From: Sipunculus nudus
Lineage: Eukaryota; Annelida; Sipuncula; Golfingiida; Sipunculidae
Length of the DNA: 64,000 nt
Direction of reading: 5' to 3'
NCBI GenBank assembly: GCA_026874595.1
Contig: CM049321.1
Location: 46,119,797-46,183,796, forward strand
Shown here: positions 44,425 through 56,700 of the stretch, one piece after another
How the letters are laid out: each line of letters begins with the position of its first letter
How positions within the stretch are numbered: the stretch's first letter is position 1
Program-made: the position numbers and the translations under genes
Notes under the pieces: model-generated
The model's input: only the letters and a program-made list of their open reading frames with translations
What the model was told of the DNA's origin: nothing
Database searches by the model: none

Positions 44425-46058
44425 AAGTGTCTTCAGTTTTGTTGTTTCCAATTTCCTTGCAGTTGGGTTGATTAGGATGGTCAGTAACCAGAAGTTTTGC
44501 AGATTCCCCTGACCTCCTTTTCTTGAAAATGGTCACTCTGCATAACGTAACCTCTGCAAGTTACCTCCATGTAGAAGGCTTTGGAATTGCTACCAGTTCT
44601 GTTACTAGTCTTCTGATCATTTTTTCTCAAAATACCCCTTAATTCTCACCAAATCCAAGTGTCTTCAGTTTTGTTGTTTCCAATTTCCTTGCAGTTGGGT
44701 TGATTAGGATAGTCAGTAACCAGAAGTTTTGCAGATTCCCCTGACCTCCTTTTATTGAAAATGGTCACTCTGCATAACGTAACCTCTGCAAGTTGCCTCC
44801 ATGTAGAAGGCTTTGGAATCGCTACCAGTTCTGTTACTAGTCTTCTGATCATTTTTCTCTAAATACCCCTTAATTCTCACCAAATCCACCAAGTGTCTTC
44901 AGTTTTGTTGTTTCCAATTTCCTTGCAGTTGGGTTGATTAGGATAGTCAGTAACCAGAAGTTTTGCAGATTCGCCTGACCTCCTTTTATCGAAAATGGTC
45001 ACTCTGCATGACGTAACCTCTGCAAGTTGCCTCCATGTAGAAGGCTTTGGAATGGCTACCAGTTCTGTTACTAGTCATCTGATCATTTTTCCCTAAATAC
45101 CCCTTAATTCTCACCAAATCCACCAAGTGTCTTCAGTTTTGTTGTTTCCAATTTCCTTGCAGTTGGGTTGATTAGGATAGTCAGTAACCAGAAGTTTTGC
45201 AGATTTGCCTGATCTCCTTTTATTGAAAATGGTCACTCTGCATAACGTAACCTCTGCAAGTTGCCTCCATGTAGAAGGCTTTGGAATCGCTACCAGTTCT
45301 GTTACTAGTTTTCTGATCATTTTTCTCAAAATACCCCTTAATTCTCACCAAATCCACCAAGTGTCTTCAGTTTTGTTGTTTCCAATTTCCTTGCAGTTGG
45401 GTTGATTAGGATAGTCAGTAACCAGAAGTTTTGCAGATTCCCCTGACCTCCTTTTATTGAAAATGGTCACTCTGCATGACGTAACCTCTGCAAGTTGCCT
45501 CCATGTAGAAGGCTTTGGAATCGCTACCAGTTCTGTTACTACTCTTCTGATCATTTTTCTCTAAATACCCCTTAATTCTCACCAAATCCAAGTGTCTTCA
45601 GTTTTGTTGTTTCCAATTTCCTTGCAGTTGGGTTGATTAGGATAGTCAGTAACCAGAAGTTTTGCAGATTTGCCTGACCTCCTTTTATCTAAAATGGTCA
45701 CTCTGCATGACGTAACCTCTGCAAGTTGCCTCCATGTAGAAGGCTTTGGAATCGCTACCAGTTCTGTTACTAGTCATCTGATCATTTTCCCCTAAATACC
45801 CCTTAATTCTCACCAAATCCACCAAGTGTCTTCAGTTTTGTTGTTTCCAATTTCCTTGCAGTTGGGTTGATTAGGATGGTCAGTAACCAGAAGTTTTGCA
45901 GATTCGCCTGACCTCCTTTTATTGAAAATTGTCACTCTGCATGACGTAACCTTTGCAAGTTGCCTCCATGTAGAAGGCTTTGGAATGGCTACCAGTTCTT
46001 TACTAGTCTTCTGATCATTTTCCCCTAAATACCCCTTAATTCTCACCAAATCTGCTGT
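44425..46058 (-). repeat. Seven-unit, ~234-bp tandem amplification of a coding segment
   Basis: The phrase AAGTGTCTTCAG recurs at 44425, 44657, 44891, 45125, 45359, 45590 and 45824 (spacings 232, 234, 234, 234, 231, 234). On the minus strand each unit encodes a stretch with LVAIPKPSTWRQLAEVT, CRVTIFNKRRSGESAKLLVT and DYPNQPNCKEIGNNKTED. 'VTL.RVI.FN.RRSGE...L' is the start of the catalytic region in the recombinase-like family. Units are about 95% identical by eye. 234 and 231 are multiples of three, but each unit ends in TGA in the main frame, so a fused repeat protein is not made. Confidence 0.85.
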
Positions 46059-46974
46059 AAGAGGCAGCACTTGAGGTTTTTCATACCTATTCCGCTTTTT
46101 TCATACCTATTCCTCATTTCCTTCAGAGGAGATTTTGTCAGTCCATTCGCTCAGATGAAGACTGATGTAGTTCTTCTCTCAAAACTATCCCACTTTAAAA
46201 TTTGACCACGTTTTTAGAGCAAATGACCAAGCCTGATAGCAAGAGTACTAATTCCATACTCTTTTTGTCCAGAGGCTGTTACCCTAAGGTCACAAAGTTT
46301 TGGGTTGAGCTGATATTCATATCAAAGTTCTTTCCTGACAACATGTTTTCTAATTGTGTGCCATTTCCCACACTGTTTAAGTCTGGCTAGTTGTTGCATT
46401 ATTTGACTAATGTCATTTTTGCGAACCATTCCTAATTTGTTAATCATGATCTCCCCATATTTCTTTATCAAAGGATCACTGATTTGGATGTCGTCATGGT
46501 ACATTGTCCAGAGAATATGTCTCAGATCATTCTTCTTTGCTTAAAGCTCTTCAGCCCCAGATGGCAGCAACCTTCCTTGAACAATAACCCAGGTATTTTC
46601 TGGCACATCTTTGTCTTTTTTGTGCTTGCACTTTGCACAATGTCTCCAAAATTTCTAATCTTTGCAAAATCCCATGCTTAAAATGCAGGGGAGATACTGT
46701 GAGGGCTTGAAAGTGGCCTGTAATCGCTTTTTGACTATAATTTCCCCTTTCCCACTCATCTGAACTTGGATATTGTGTTAAAGGAACCCTTATTTCCAAG
46801 CAGCTCATATCCAAGGGCCCTTTCCTTCCTGTTGTTTGACAGCAGTTTAGCACTCTCTGGTTCCTGAGAGTGAACACTCATAAAATGTTTGTTCAGACTA
46901 TGAACAAGTAGTTTTCCACCAAAAGTTACATGCAAGCTTCTTGCGCATCTTCTTGACTGTTGACATATAGACTG
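46059..46974 (-). pseudogene. Recombinase-like gene, copy A, N-terminal part
   Basis: It follows an acceptor (TTTTATACAG at 46975) and matches 53220-54188 of copy B. Recognisable pieces: DDIQISDPLIKKYGEIMINK, LGMVRKNDISQIMQQLARLK near 46322-46504, and VLPLTADLVRIKGYL leading into the tandem array at 46060. Frameshifts are numerous, so it is dead. Confidence 0.5.
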
Positions 46975-49900
46975 TATAAAATAAAAAAAAATTAATTAGC
47001 ACTGGGTATACTTGTTAGATGGCATGTAGGAAATAGAAAAGATAAGATAAGTTGGCATAGTATACAAATTTTTCCAAAATGATTCAGCACAACTAAATAA
47101 GCTAAGCTAAAGTTTATTGTTATAGCAAGAATTCAGTGTTGCATACACTGCCAAGACTAATTTAGCCAGCCCCCCCCCCCCCCCCAAGTACGAAATAAAT
47201 GCATCCAATTCAATAAATTTTTGTGACATGAATTATCTATGAAAACATGGGAAGAGGGTGCATATTATACATCTTTTCACTTCTTTGGATATTTTGACAG
47301 GTTCAGAAAGAAAATGATACTTTCCACATTATCTCAAACTGTTTACAATATTTTATTACAACACAGAATGGGCTTTTAAGACTATCTATAAAAATCCCAA
47401 AAGTGATGTTTTATGCTGAATATATCCTACCTATTTTAGTGATGACATTTAAAAAAAAGAAAGTCAGTCCTGAAAGATGTAAATTCAAATGGACAACAAA
47501 TTTGATTCACTAGTACTTGCACTGCCAAATACATATACAATCCTATTTAATACAAATCTCAGTAAATCATCACATATATTCATAAGGAGAAACAGCTAAC
47601 GTTCACTGTAACATTACACTGAGACCAAATGTGAAGGTGACAGATCACAATAGATATCCTTTACTGATCAGTACTGATCAGCATAACCTCTTTACAATTT
47701 GCTTTATTCTTGTTTTCATAATTTTATGAAAACAAAAAAAAATCTTTACAATTTAACTATAATGAGCTGTATTCAGATAAATGAAGAAAACTTAACAATT
47801 ATTGTGTTGATGATGCGTTCATCCAATTCTTTGGTTACCTTTGCCCCTGAGCCACTGATGCTGCCTTGAGCCAGTTCTTCTTTGTCAAACATAATGGTAT
47901 AGTAAAGGTATATATCAAGTTAGTGTATAAATGGTTAATATTGTAGAGATTTAACTTAGTGACCATGCTGTGATCACCAGGCTTTCAGCTGGTATCACAG
48001 CATGATACAGGCTCCGCATCTGGTGATGACCCCTGTATAGTTAACACATGTGTATATATAGGGGACCCCCCTGTGTGTTTGTAGTCCTAGTTTGCCATCA
48101 TCATACTCAGCAGGTAATCAAGCAACTTTAATGATTTCAGGCTCACATATATATTACCATTAGTTCTAAGAGGATCCAGGATATCTAGAATATATATTTT
48201 GTAATTATTGAGATATTTGAATATACATAGAAATTATAATTATCCTAGACAAGAAAAAAACGCCAGTTCTGTGTAAATTACCATATAAATATTTAATATT
48301 ATGAGCTGAGATTTGGTGCATTCAAAGTAGTAAAGATGAAGTTTAATTAGTGTTAATTACAGGATTTTTTCATATAATATTACAGAAGATATAGGTATAT
48401 TAATCTTGGACACAAAACACAGAAATTCAGTTTGTCATGATTTTAGGGGTAGAAGTCATAGCGTTGGTCACCCTCAGCCAGCCAATCAGCTCCCTGCTGG
48501 GGGTGATTACTTAAGACCAGATGCCCATTAACAGACACAGAGTCCGTTTTGAATTCAACCTGTGCTGGACACCAGTAAGCCAGCCAGGGCTTAGCCAGTC
48601 AGTTCACTAGTGCCTGCCAGCCTGGAAGATATGTATGATTTATTTAAATAAAATATTTTGTGGACAATAATCAAGGATTCAAGTCACTTAACTACTTTAA
48701 AAGCCATAAGGTACCGCATCAACTCACTTCGGCTTGAGACATTTTTACATATTCTCTTTTGGAAAGGGTAAAGATAAACTGCTGAATTTTGGCACAATTC
48801 CTTCATCTATAAAATTTTAGATACACATATGCATGAAATTTAGTTCACTAAACAGAAAAAAATGTGAAACAATTTATTTTCTTGTTTATTTAAATGATTT
48901 CTAAATAAGAAAACATAACTTAATCTTGCAAAAACAGAGCAAGAATATGAACAGACATTAGTTTTTATTTGCATTTCTTTGCAAATTACAAAGTAAAGAA
49001 TTTTAGCAAATAAAATGTTTAAAATAAACAGATTTGACTGATTGTAACAGCATGTGATATAGTTAGACACCTGAGACATGCTTTAAAAATTATTGGAAGG
49101 TTCTTTTATTAGCTCAGCTGACTTTAAGTCAGCTGAGGAATAGGTATGGTGCTTTGTCCGTTGGCCGTCTGGTAGTCAGTTAGCAGGGCACAAACCGTAA
49201 CCCCAGAGGCCTATAACAAAAAATCTAGGGAGGTCCATAAAAGATCTTCTTGGAAACCTGAAAATAAGTTAATTGATAACTATTTTGTCGTTTATATCAA
49301 ATTATTACTATATTATTATATGCCCCATTGCGAAAATTAAACCCCGTGAAATTATGAAAAATTGCCTAAACACGAAAATTGAGCCCCGTAAATTCAAAGC
49401 CAACCACAGTATTTTTCAGTTTCAGCCGAGGCTGATGAAGCCATTCCATGTCACCTTTCTCAAGATCAATCAGCTACAAAATAAAAAACATGGAACAAAA
49501 GACCGTATAACCACAATGCCTTGTGTCTTGTGTGTAGAAAAATCAACCAGGCCTACCTTTATTATGCCTAAGTATAAATATATGGCTATATTGTACCATT
49601 TCCCAACAAATTCTTTAAATAACTGAACCCTGAATAGAAACGTGAAAGATTCTCACAAGATTTCATATAACAACATATACATGATTTACTGTGCATCAGT
49701 GTCAGATTCATGTAGGATTGTTACAGCAATTGGTATACTATTAAAATTTGTGAAAAACATTGATTTCGGATTTTCTGAAATCCTGCCTGTCATGAAAGCA
49801 TGCAACACCTGTCTTTATTGTCTTGATAAGACCAAAATGGCATAAATAATTACCCTGCTTTACTGTTTCTACCCTAATAACTTTACTTATTTAGTGTTTT

Positions 49901-50426
49901 GTAAATTAAGGTTGATGTTGCATCATTTCTTACTTAACTGTAACAAATATTGCAATAATATCTGATACAAACCCGAATGCATGGCATCTGCAAGTGTATC
50001 AAAAGAACTGCTAATTTTGATATCCACGATGCCTCTGATCTCATATAAACTTTCAGGTATTTCACATGCTACATTTAAACACCGAACAGATATTACCTCA
50101 TGCAATGTTCACTGTCACCTCAGTTGAAAGAAAGTAACTGAATTTTCATTTTCAGTTAATGTCCAAATGTGGAAATAATTGCCTTGCAAAGCTTAAGGCA
50201 GCTTGATCTATTGACTCTTATATATAATGTAATCTCATTAATAATATGTAAACTCATTAATACATTAATAAAACACAATCATGACAGGTGGACTTACCAT
50301 TATGACATCCAGCTCACATGTGAGAAAAATCAGCTATTATCTCAACAGGAGTAAATATAAAGTAAGAGTTATTATATATACAATTAAAGATGAGATGTAA
50401 AGCTGAGATGATTAGCTTTTGTTGGT
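46975..50426. other. Gene-poor spacer between copies A and B
   Basis: No gene is recognised. A 16-base C run is at 47170-47185. A hairpin (AGCTCAGCTGAC, loop, GTCAGCTGAG) at 49111-49136 matches the 5' end of the 2.6-kb element, but the body differs. 47890-48720 contains TATA-like and AATAAA-like signals and could be an LTR-type sequence, but no partner was found. Confidence 0.4.
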
Positions 50427-50696
50427 TCAAACTTGAGATGTACCTTCCTGACCAACTGTTGCACAGTATTTTCTCAGTCTTGCTGCATTCAAGAGCACTG
50501 GTATTTCACATCCAGCTACCTTAATAAGCTTGTTGAGAACTGACCATGTATCTAAATGGACTCCGCCAGGATTAGCAAAGAAACAGTTATTTGCTGGTAA
50601 GATGCCACAAACACCAGTGCTGCAGCAGTTTGTCCATGGCTTTCTACACATTGGGTGTAAGGGGTACAGGTACACAATGCTCACACTTGCCCTCAA
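50427..50696 (-). pseudogene. Recombinase-like C-terminal exon, copy B
   Basis: Reads CGILPANNCFFANPGGVHLD, TWSVLNKLIKVAGCEIPVLL, NAARLRKYCATVGQ. It corresponds to 43631-43890 in copy A. The donor after GTTGGTCAG has changed from GTAAG to GAAGG, so splicing here is probably lost. The RLRKY.AT segment would contain the active-site Arg in a tyrosine recombinase; this remains a family guess. Confidence 0.45.
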
Positions 50697-50931
50697 TATG
50701 CACCAGATCTAATCTAAAAAATATATAATTTCTATCACCTAAAGGAAAGTGCTTAAGCTTACAAACAACTGAAGCTTAACTGCACCTTACCTGTGTCAAA
50801 TACACCATATCACAAATTGAATAATATAATAATGTAAAGTTCACATATCGTGTTTCAAGTTATCATAACAGCTAGTTTAAATAAGCATTATTTTTATGAT
50901 AAAACCAAAGTTAGCAAAGGGCTTGGCATAA

Positions 50932-52734
50932 TAATCGTTCATAATAACGTCACATGATCGGATCACATGATTTGTAGCATACGTCGCGCATTGCATGCTG
51001 GTTAATAAAGTTGTCTAAGTCACAATGGCGGGTTGTTGATCAGTACATTTATGGCGACGAGCGTAAATTCAGACAAAGGGAGAGTGACAGCAACCAAGCC
51101 TGCTTATCGCATCGTATTTCATGCCAGCAATAACATGTGTACAAGCAGACCAAACTCGAGATCAGCGGCTGAGCAAGGTAAGCCGAAAATACCTCTTCAA
51201 ACTCTTGCTAGCGTGAACTGTTGTCGTACAGACACGCTATTATTGCCCGCAGTGCCATGCGCTTGATCCTTCCAATACTTCATGCTACGGACCACCTTTC
51301 AATTCAAACGACTTTAAGAACTTTGCTGCAGAAGAAGGATTCGAACATCTGAATATAACGCCACTGCATCCTCAAGCTAATGGAGAAGCAGAACAGTTCA
51401 TGAGACTACTAAACAAGACTGAACAGATAGCCAATCTTCAAAACAAAGACCAGTACGAAAGGAGAGCCGCGATACAAGACATGCTGACAGCGTTAAACAG
51501 ATAGCCAATCTTCAAAACAAAGACCAGTATGAAAGGAGAGCCGCGATACAAGACATGCTGACAGCGTATCGTTCATCGCCACACCCAGCAACAGGCGTGA
51601 CACCTTATGACGCAATGAACAATCGAGATATCCACACAAAACTAGACTACATCAAACCCAAAGATCGAACCAGCCCAGAGGATGAAGAGATAGACAAAAG
51701 AGATGCTAACTACAAACTAAAAATGAAAACTTATCAGGAAAACAGAAATATTCGTCAAGCCAATCTTATACTGGGAGATTATGTCCTAGTCAGACAAGCA
51801 AAGAAAACAAAATGGACTACACCATATGAACCAATATTCCACATAGTCATACACATAGCAGGATCACAGATCACAGCCAGAAGGATAACAGAGTACACAT
51901 AGATTTAGAGATCATCCTATTACAGATTCTGCACAGGCACAAACAAGATCAAATGATATATACACTGAACAACTTTCATCAGATACCGCAGCTGAAGCAG
52001 TGGAAATTCTGACGCCTACGACACCAGCAAAAGTTGTGCAACCAAATGAGATAAATGATGGGGAACACCAAAGTACACCAGAAACCACCACACAAAGGAG
52101 ACCGAGCCAAGAGAGACGCAGACCTGAATATCTTTAAGACTATGATGCGCCATGAGCAATAAGCTCGACATTGTAAAAGGGTGTAGGCGGATCGCTGCCC
52201 TTAAATTGGCCATCAGTTAACAGTTGTATACCATATCATTTGAGTTTTGTAGTAAATGGTTAATTGTTATTACTGAAAAGACAGAGATACATGTAATTAT
52301 ATTTGTAATTTGCAACTGCATAGCTTAAGATTAATTGTTTAAAAAGGACACTAACCACATCCATCAACATAAGTTTACATAAGGGATTTATTATGCCATG
52401 AGACGGTCAGAATTCAGATGCATTAACAGACTCGCATGAGAGATTACAGAAATCAAGAAGCAACACTATGTTGAGACCATAAGTATATTTATTACAACTG
52501 TGGTATTGCTGAAATAATTCCTCTGTAACAGAAAACAAAACTGTATTAACTGTAACACCAACACATAAACAAACATGTTACAGTACTTCTCTAAAGGTTG
52601 GGAGGAAAGTAGTATCTTTGATCGTTCATAATAACGTCACATGATCGGATCACATGACTTGTAGCATACGTCATGCATTGCATGCTGGTTAATAAAGTTG
52701 TCTCAGTCACAATGGCGGGTTGTTGATCAGTACA
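50932..52734 (+). mobile_element. Short-LTR Ty3/Gypsy element, internally deleted
   Basis: Two 116-bp LTRs (50932-51047 and 52619-52734), each with AATAAA. The right one starts TGATCG and ends GTACA; the left start reads TA. Four nt after the left LTR is TGGCGACGAGCG, a plausible primer-binding site, and GGGAGGAAAG before the right LTR is a polypurine tract. Only the integrase C-terminal half remains inside. Flanks ATAA/ATTA fit a 4-bp target duplication with one change, and copy A preserves the empty site. It inserted into copy B of the recombinase-like gene in the opposite orientation. Confidence 0.8.
51275..51902 (+). pseudogene. Integrase C-terminal fragment (Mag/Steamer-like clade)
   Basis: Reads GPPFNSNDFKNFAAEEGFEH, ITPLHPQANGEAEQFMRLLN and later TAYRSSPHPATGVTPYDAM and LGDYVLVRQAKKTKWTTPYE. 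PQANGEAE carries the integrase catalytic Glu; 'YR..PHP.TG..P' is typical of the Mag group. A 74-bp tandem duplication (51423-51496 repeated to about 51570) shifts the frame. RT and gag are absent, so mobilisation would need another element's proteins. Confidence 0.75.
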
Positions 52735-53110
52735 ATTACGTGTATATACAATTGTTAATATAATGTCAACTGTTAATAATATGACCGGTCTTATATTTAG
52801 AGCTGAGATTGCAATCTTTTTTTCCAAATTTTTACTGATGAGTGTACAAAATGTGTCATTAGGTTCACTATGAATAATTCTCTAATATTAAAAAATGATA
52901 GCAGGAGAAGAAACCACCAGAGAGTAACAACAGTAAATGAAGAAACCATTTGTCAAATTTTTGGATACACATTTGAACAATGGTGTCAAAAACCTTTTGA
53001 CAAGTTCCTTTTCAAAGCTTTTAAGTGTCTTTTCAGTATTTTTTCCAATTTTCTTCCAGTTTGATTGATTTAGATAGTCAGTAACCAGTTTTGCAGATTT
53101 CTTTGACCTT

Positions 53111-53768
53111 TTATTGAAAAGGGTCCCTAAGCATAACGTAACATTTGCAAGCTGCCTCTTTGAAGAAGCCTCTTGAACCGCATCCAGTTCTCATCTTTTT
53201 CTCTAAATACCTCTTAAATTTCACCAAATCTGGTGTAAGAGGCAGCACTTGAGGTTTTTCAAACCTATTCATCTTTAAGGTAGCCAGTGCTACAGTGGAG
53301 ATTTTGTCAGTCAATTCGCTCTGATAAAGACTGATGTAGTTGTCAGCCTCTTTTCTCATTTCATCATGGTCTTCCCTCAAAGCTTTATTTTGACCACATT
53401 TTAAGATCATACAGCCAAGCCTGATAGTAAGAGATAGTAATTCCATACTCTTTTCTTTCCAGAGGCTGTAAACCTTAGGTCACAAAGTATTTGGGTTGAA
53501 CTGATAATCGTATTGAAGTTCTTTCCGACAACATGTTTTCTAATTGTGTGCAATTCCCCACGCTCATTTTAAGTCTGGCTAGCTGTCACATTCCTTGACT
53601 AACGTTGTTTTTGCGAGCCATTCCTAATTTGTTAATCTCCCCATATATCTTTATCAAACTATCACTGATGATAGAATTTTGGATGTCATAATGGTGCATT
53701 GTCTGCAGAATATGTTCCAGATCATTCTTCTCTGCCTGTGGCTCTATAGCCCCAAAGAGTAGCAAACT
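53111..53768 (-). pseudogene. Recombinase-like gene, copy B, middle part downstream of the stop
   Basis: Continues the exon beyond the nonsense codon at 53769-53771 with shifts. Pieces include SDSLIKIYGEINKLGMARKN, KALREDHDEMRKEADNYISL, then KISTVALATLKMNRFEKPQV and LPLTPDLVKFKRYLEKK. These align by eye with copy A and with the family's 'ALRE.D....A..F..L' and 'LLPLT.DL.KL..YL' segments. The following catalytic segment is badly degraded. Confidence 0.5.
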
Positions 53769-56700
53769 TCATTGAACAATAACTGAGGTATTTTCTGGCA
53801 CTTCTTTGTCTCTTTTATGCCTGCACTTTGCACAATGTCTCAATAATTTCATATCTTTGAAAAAGGCCATGCAGTAAATGCAGGGGAGATACTGTGAGGT
53901 CTTGAATGTGGCCTTTGACAGATTATTGACTATCATTTCCCCTTTCCCACTCATCAGAACTTGAATATTGTGAGGAAAGGCACCCTTATTTCCAAGCAGC
54001 TCATACCCAAGGGCCCTTACCTTCCTGCTTTTTGACAGCAGTTTAGCAAATCTCTGGTTCCTGAGAGTGAACTGCTTTAAAATGTTTGTTCTGACAATGA
54101 ACAAGTAGTTTTCCCCAGAAGTTAAATGCATGCTGCTTGTCATAAACATGTTCCCCTTTGCGCGTCTTCTTGACTGTTGACACATAGACTGTATAAAAAA
54201 AAAACCTTAAATTAGCACTGTTTACTTGTTAGATGGCAGGTGGCAAATAAACAATAAAAATTATTTTTTTAGAAAAGCTAAGTTGGCATAGTATACATAT
54301 CTTTTCTAAAAAAAAATATTTTATTGTTTGTTAATTTGGTATAGTATAAGTTGGTATAGTATACATAAACCTCTTTTCCAAAATGATATGGCATGACTAC
54401 ATAAGCTTAATTTAAAATTATAGCAAGAATGCAAATTCAGCGTTGTGTAGACTGCTGCCAGCATCCTTTGAACGAGCAGTTTATTAGCTGGGACGCAACT
54501 AGCACCAGTCACGACCAAGACTGATCAAGATCCAAATGCATACCCTTTTATAATTTTTTTGAGTTCTGGACTGCTCCTGTGCAGAAGCACCACCATCATT
54601 TTTATCATCTGGAGCAGGAACCATTTCCTGGACAAGGAAACTTTCACCATCTGGTGATATCGGTGGATCATATGATTGTGCCTTCCTGTCAAGCACTTCT
54701 CCATCTGGAGGTGGAAATGTTAGGGAGACCTTCCTTGGTAAAGTGAAGACTTTTGGGTCTGGTTAATGGGTGGCTGGACAGATTGTTAAACACCATAGCT
54801 CAAAGGATAATACCCTTTACTCAAGGGACTCTTAGTCTGCTGAGCTAAATTGGGGAGTGTCACCTACCATTGTCTCTATCCTGTCCTCCATCAGCTTTAT
54901 TATGGTCACAGGAAGAGTCTTTCTTTCCTTCATTGTTCTTCTCATGGTCATTACAGGATTCACTTTCAGAAAGTTGAACTGTTGGCCGTTTTATCTCACT
55001 AATCATGGCCAAAACATGCTGCATTAAATAAAACCAAAAAGGAAAACATTATTTGTTTTGTAATAATTGTCATTGAATGTATACCAAGTACCTCTTTCTA
55101 GCTCTGATTAGTTGTAGTTTCAGAAATCTAAATGTTTTGGGATGGTTTGATTATGTACAGGACTGCCTTAGCATAATTTATGTAACAAAAATATCAAAAT
55201 TTTATTATTTTGGAGACACCATTGATATTTTGATATGTTTTGTCAAACTGGTCACATTTATTCCACAGTAATCAAAATCACAGTAGTGTCAAAGCCACTA
55301 ATTGCCAAATTTGGACTATGAGACTGATAATGACAGGAGCATATAATACTCATAATGAAGAATATAAAACACATCCTAAAGGCTCTCTGCCTAGTAATAT
55401 TAAAATGAATTTGTGACCTTTCAGATCATTGATCACATATTTGCATGGTCCATCATTCAAATAGTTTTTCCTTCTTATGAAAGAACTATTGTGTGAAGTA
55501 TAAAAAATGTGTCTATCAAAACATGTCTCAATAACTGAAGACTGGTGATAACCAGATTTAAGTCAAGTAAAAGATTGTGTAAACACATCAAAAGCTGGAC
55601 ATATCTTATATTAATTTACATCATTGTTCCTTATCCGTGATTTTACAGGCCAATTTCAGTTGAAGGTGCACCAAATAAATCCCGATCCAAATGCATACCC
55701 TTTTATCATTTCTTTGAGTTCCGGACTGTTCCTGTGCAGAAGCACCACCAACATTTTCATCATCTGGAGCAGAAACCATTTCCTGGACAAGGAAACTTTC
55801 ACCATCTGGTGATATCGGTGGATCATATGATTGTGCCTTCCTGTCAAGCACTTCTCCATCTGGAGGTGGAAATGTTAGGGAGACCTTCCTTGGTAAAGTG
55901 AAGACTTTTGGGTCTGGTTAATGGGTGGCTGGACAGATTGTTAAACACCATAGCTCAAAGGATAATACCCTTTACTCAAGGGACTCTTAGTCTGCTGAGC
56001 TAAATTGGGGAGTGTCACCTACCATTGTCTCTCTCCTGTCCTCCATCAGCTTTATTATGGTCACAGGAAGAGTCTTTCTTTCCTTCATTGTTCTTCTCAT
56101 GGTCATTACAGGATTCACTTTCAGAAAGTTGAACTGTTGGCCGTTTTATCTCACTAATCATGGCCAAAACATGCTGCATTAAATAAAACCAAAAAGGAAA
56201 ACATTATTTGTTTTGTAATAATTGTCATTGAATGTATACCAAGTACCTCTTTCTAGCTCTGATTAGTTGTAGTTTCAGAAATCTAAATGTTTTGGGATGG
56301 TTTGATTATGTACAGGACTGCCCTAGCATAATTTATGTCACAAAAATATCAAAATTTTATTATTTTGGAGACACCATTGATATTTTGATATGTTTTGTCA
56401 AACTGGTCACATTTATTCCACAGTAATCAAAATCACAGTAGTGTCAAAGCCACTAATTGCCAAATTTGGACTGTGAGACTGATAATGACAGGAGCATATA
56501 ATACTCATAATGAAGAATATAAAACACATCCTAAAGGCTTTCTGCCTAGTAATATTAAAATGAATTTGTGACCTTTCAGATCATTGATCACATATTTGCA
56601 TGGTCCATCATTCAAATAGTTTTTCCTTCTTATGAAAGAACTATTGTGTGAAGTATAAAAAATGTGTCTATCAAAACATGTCTCAATAACTGAAGACTGG

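Noticed and set aside
44288-44512. Plus-strand frame with FEKMTSSFSKL, also present near 52870
   Set aside because: Shared because copies A and B are paralogous DNA; short and without a recognisable domain.
47890-48720. Another solo LTR
   Set aside because: TATA- and AATAAA-like signals are present, but there is no second copy in the window and no defined ends.
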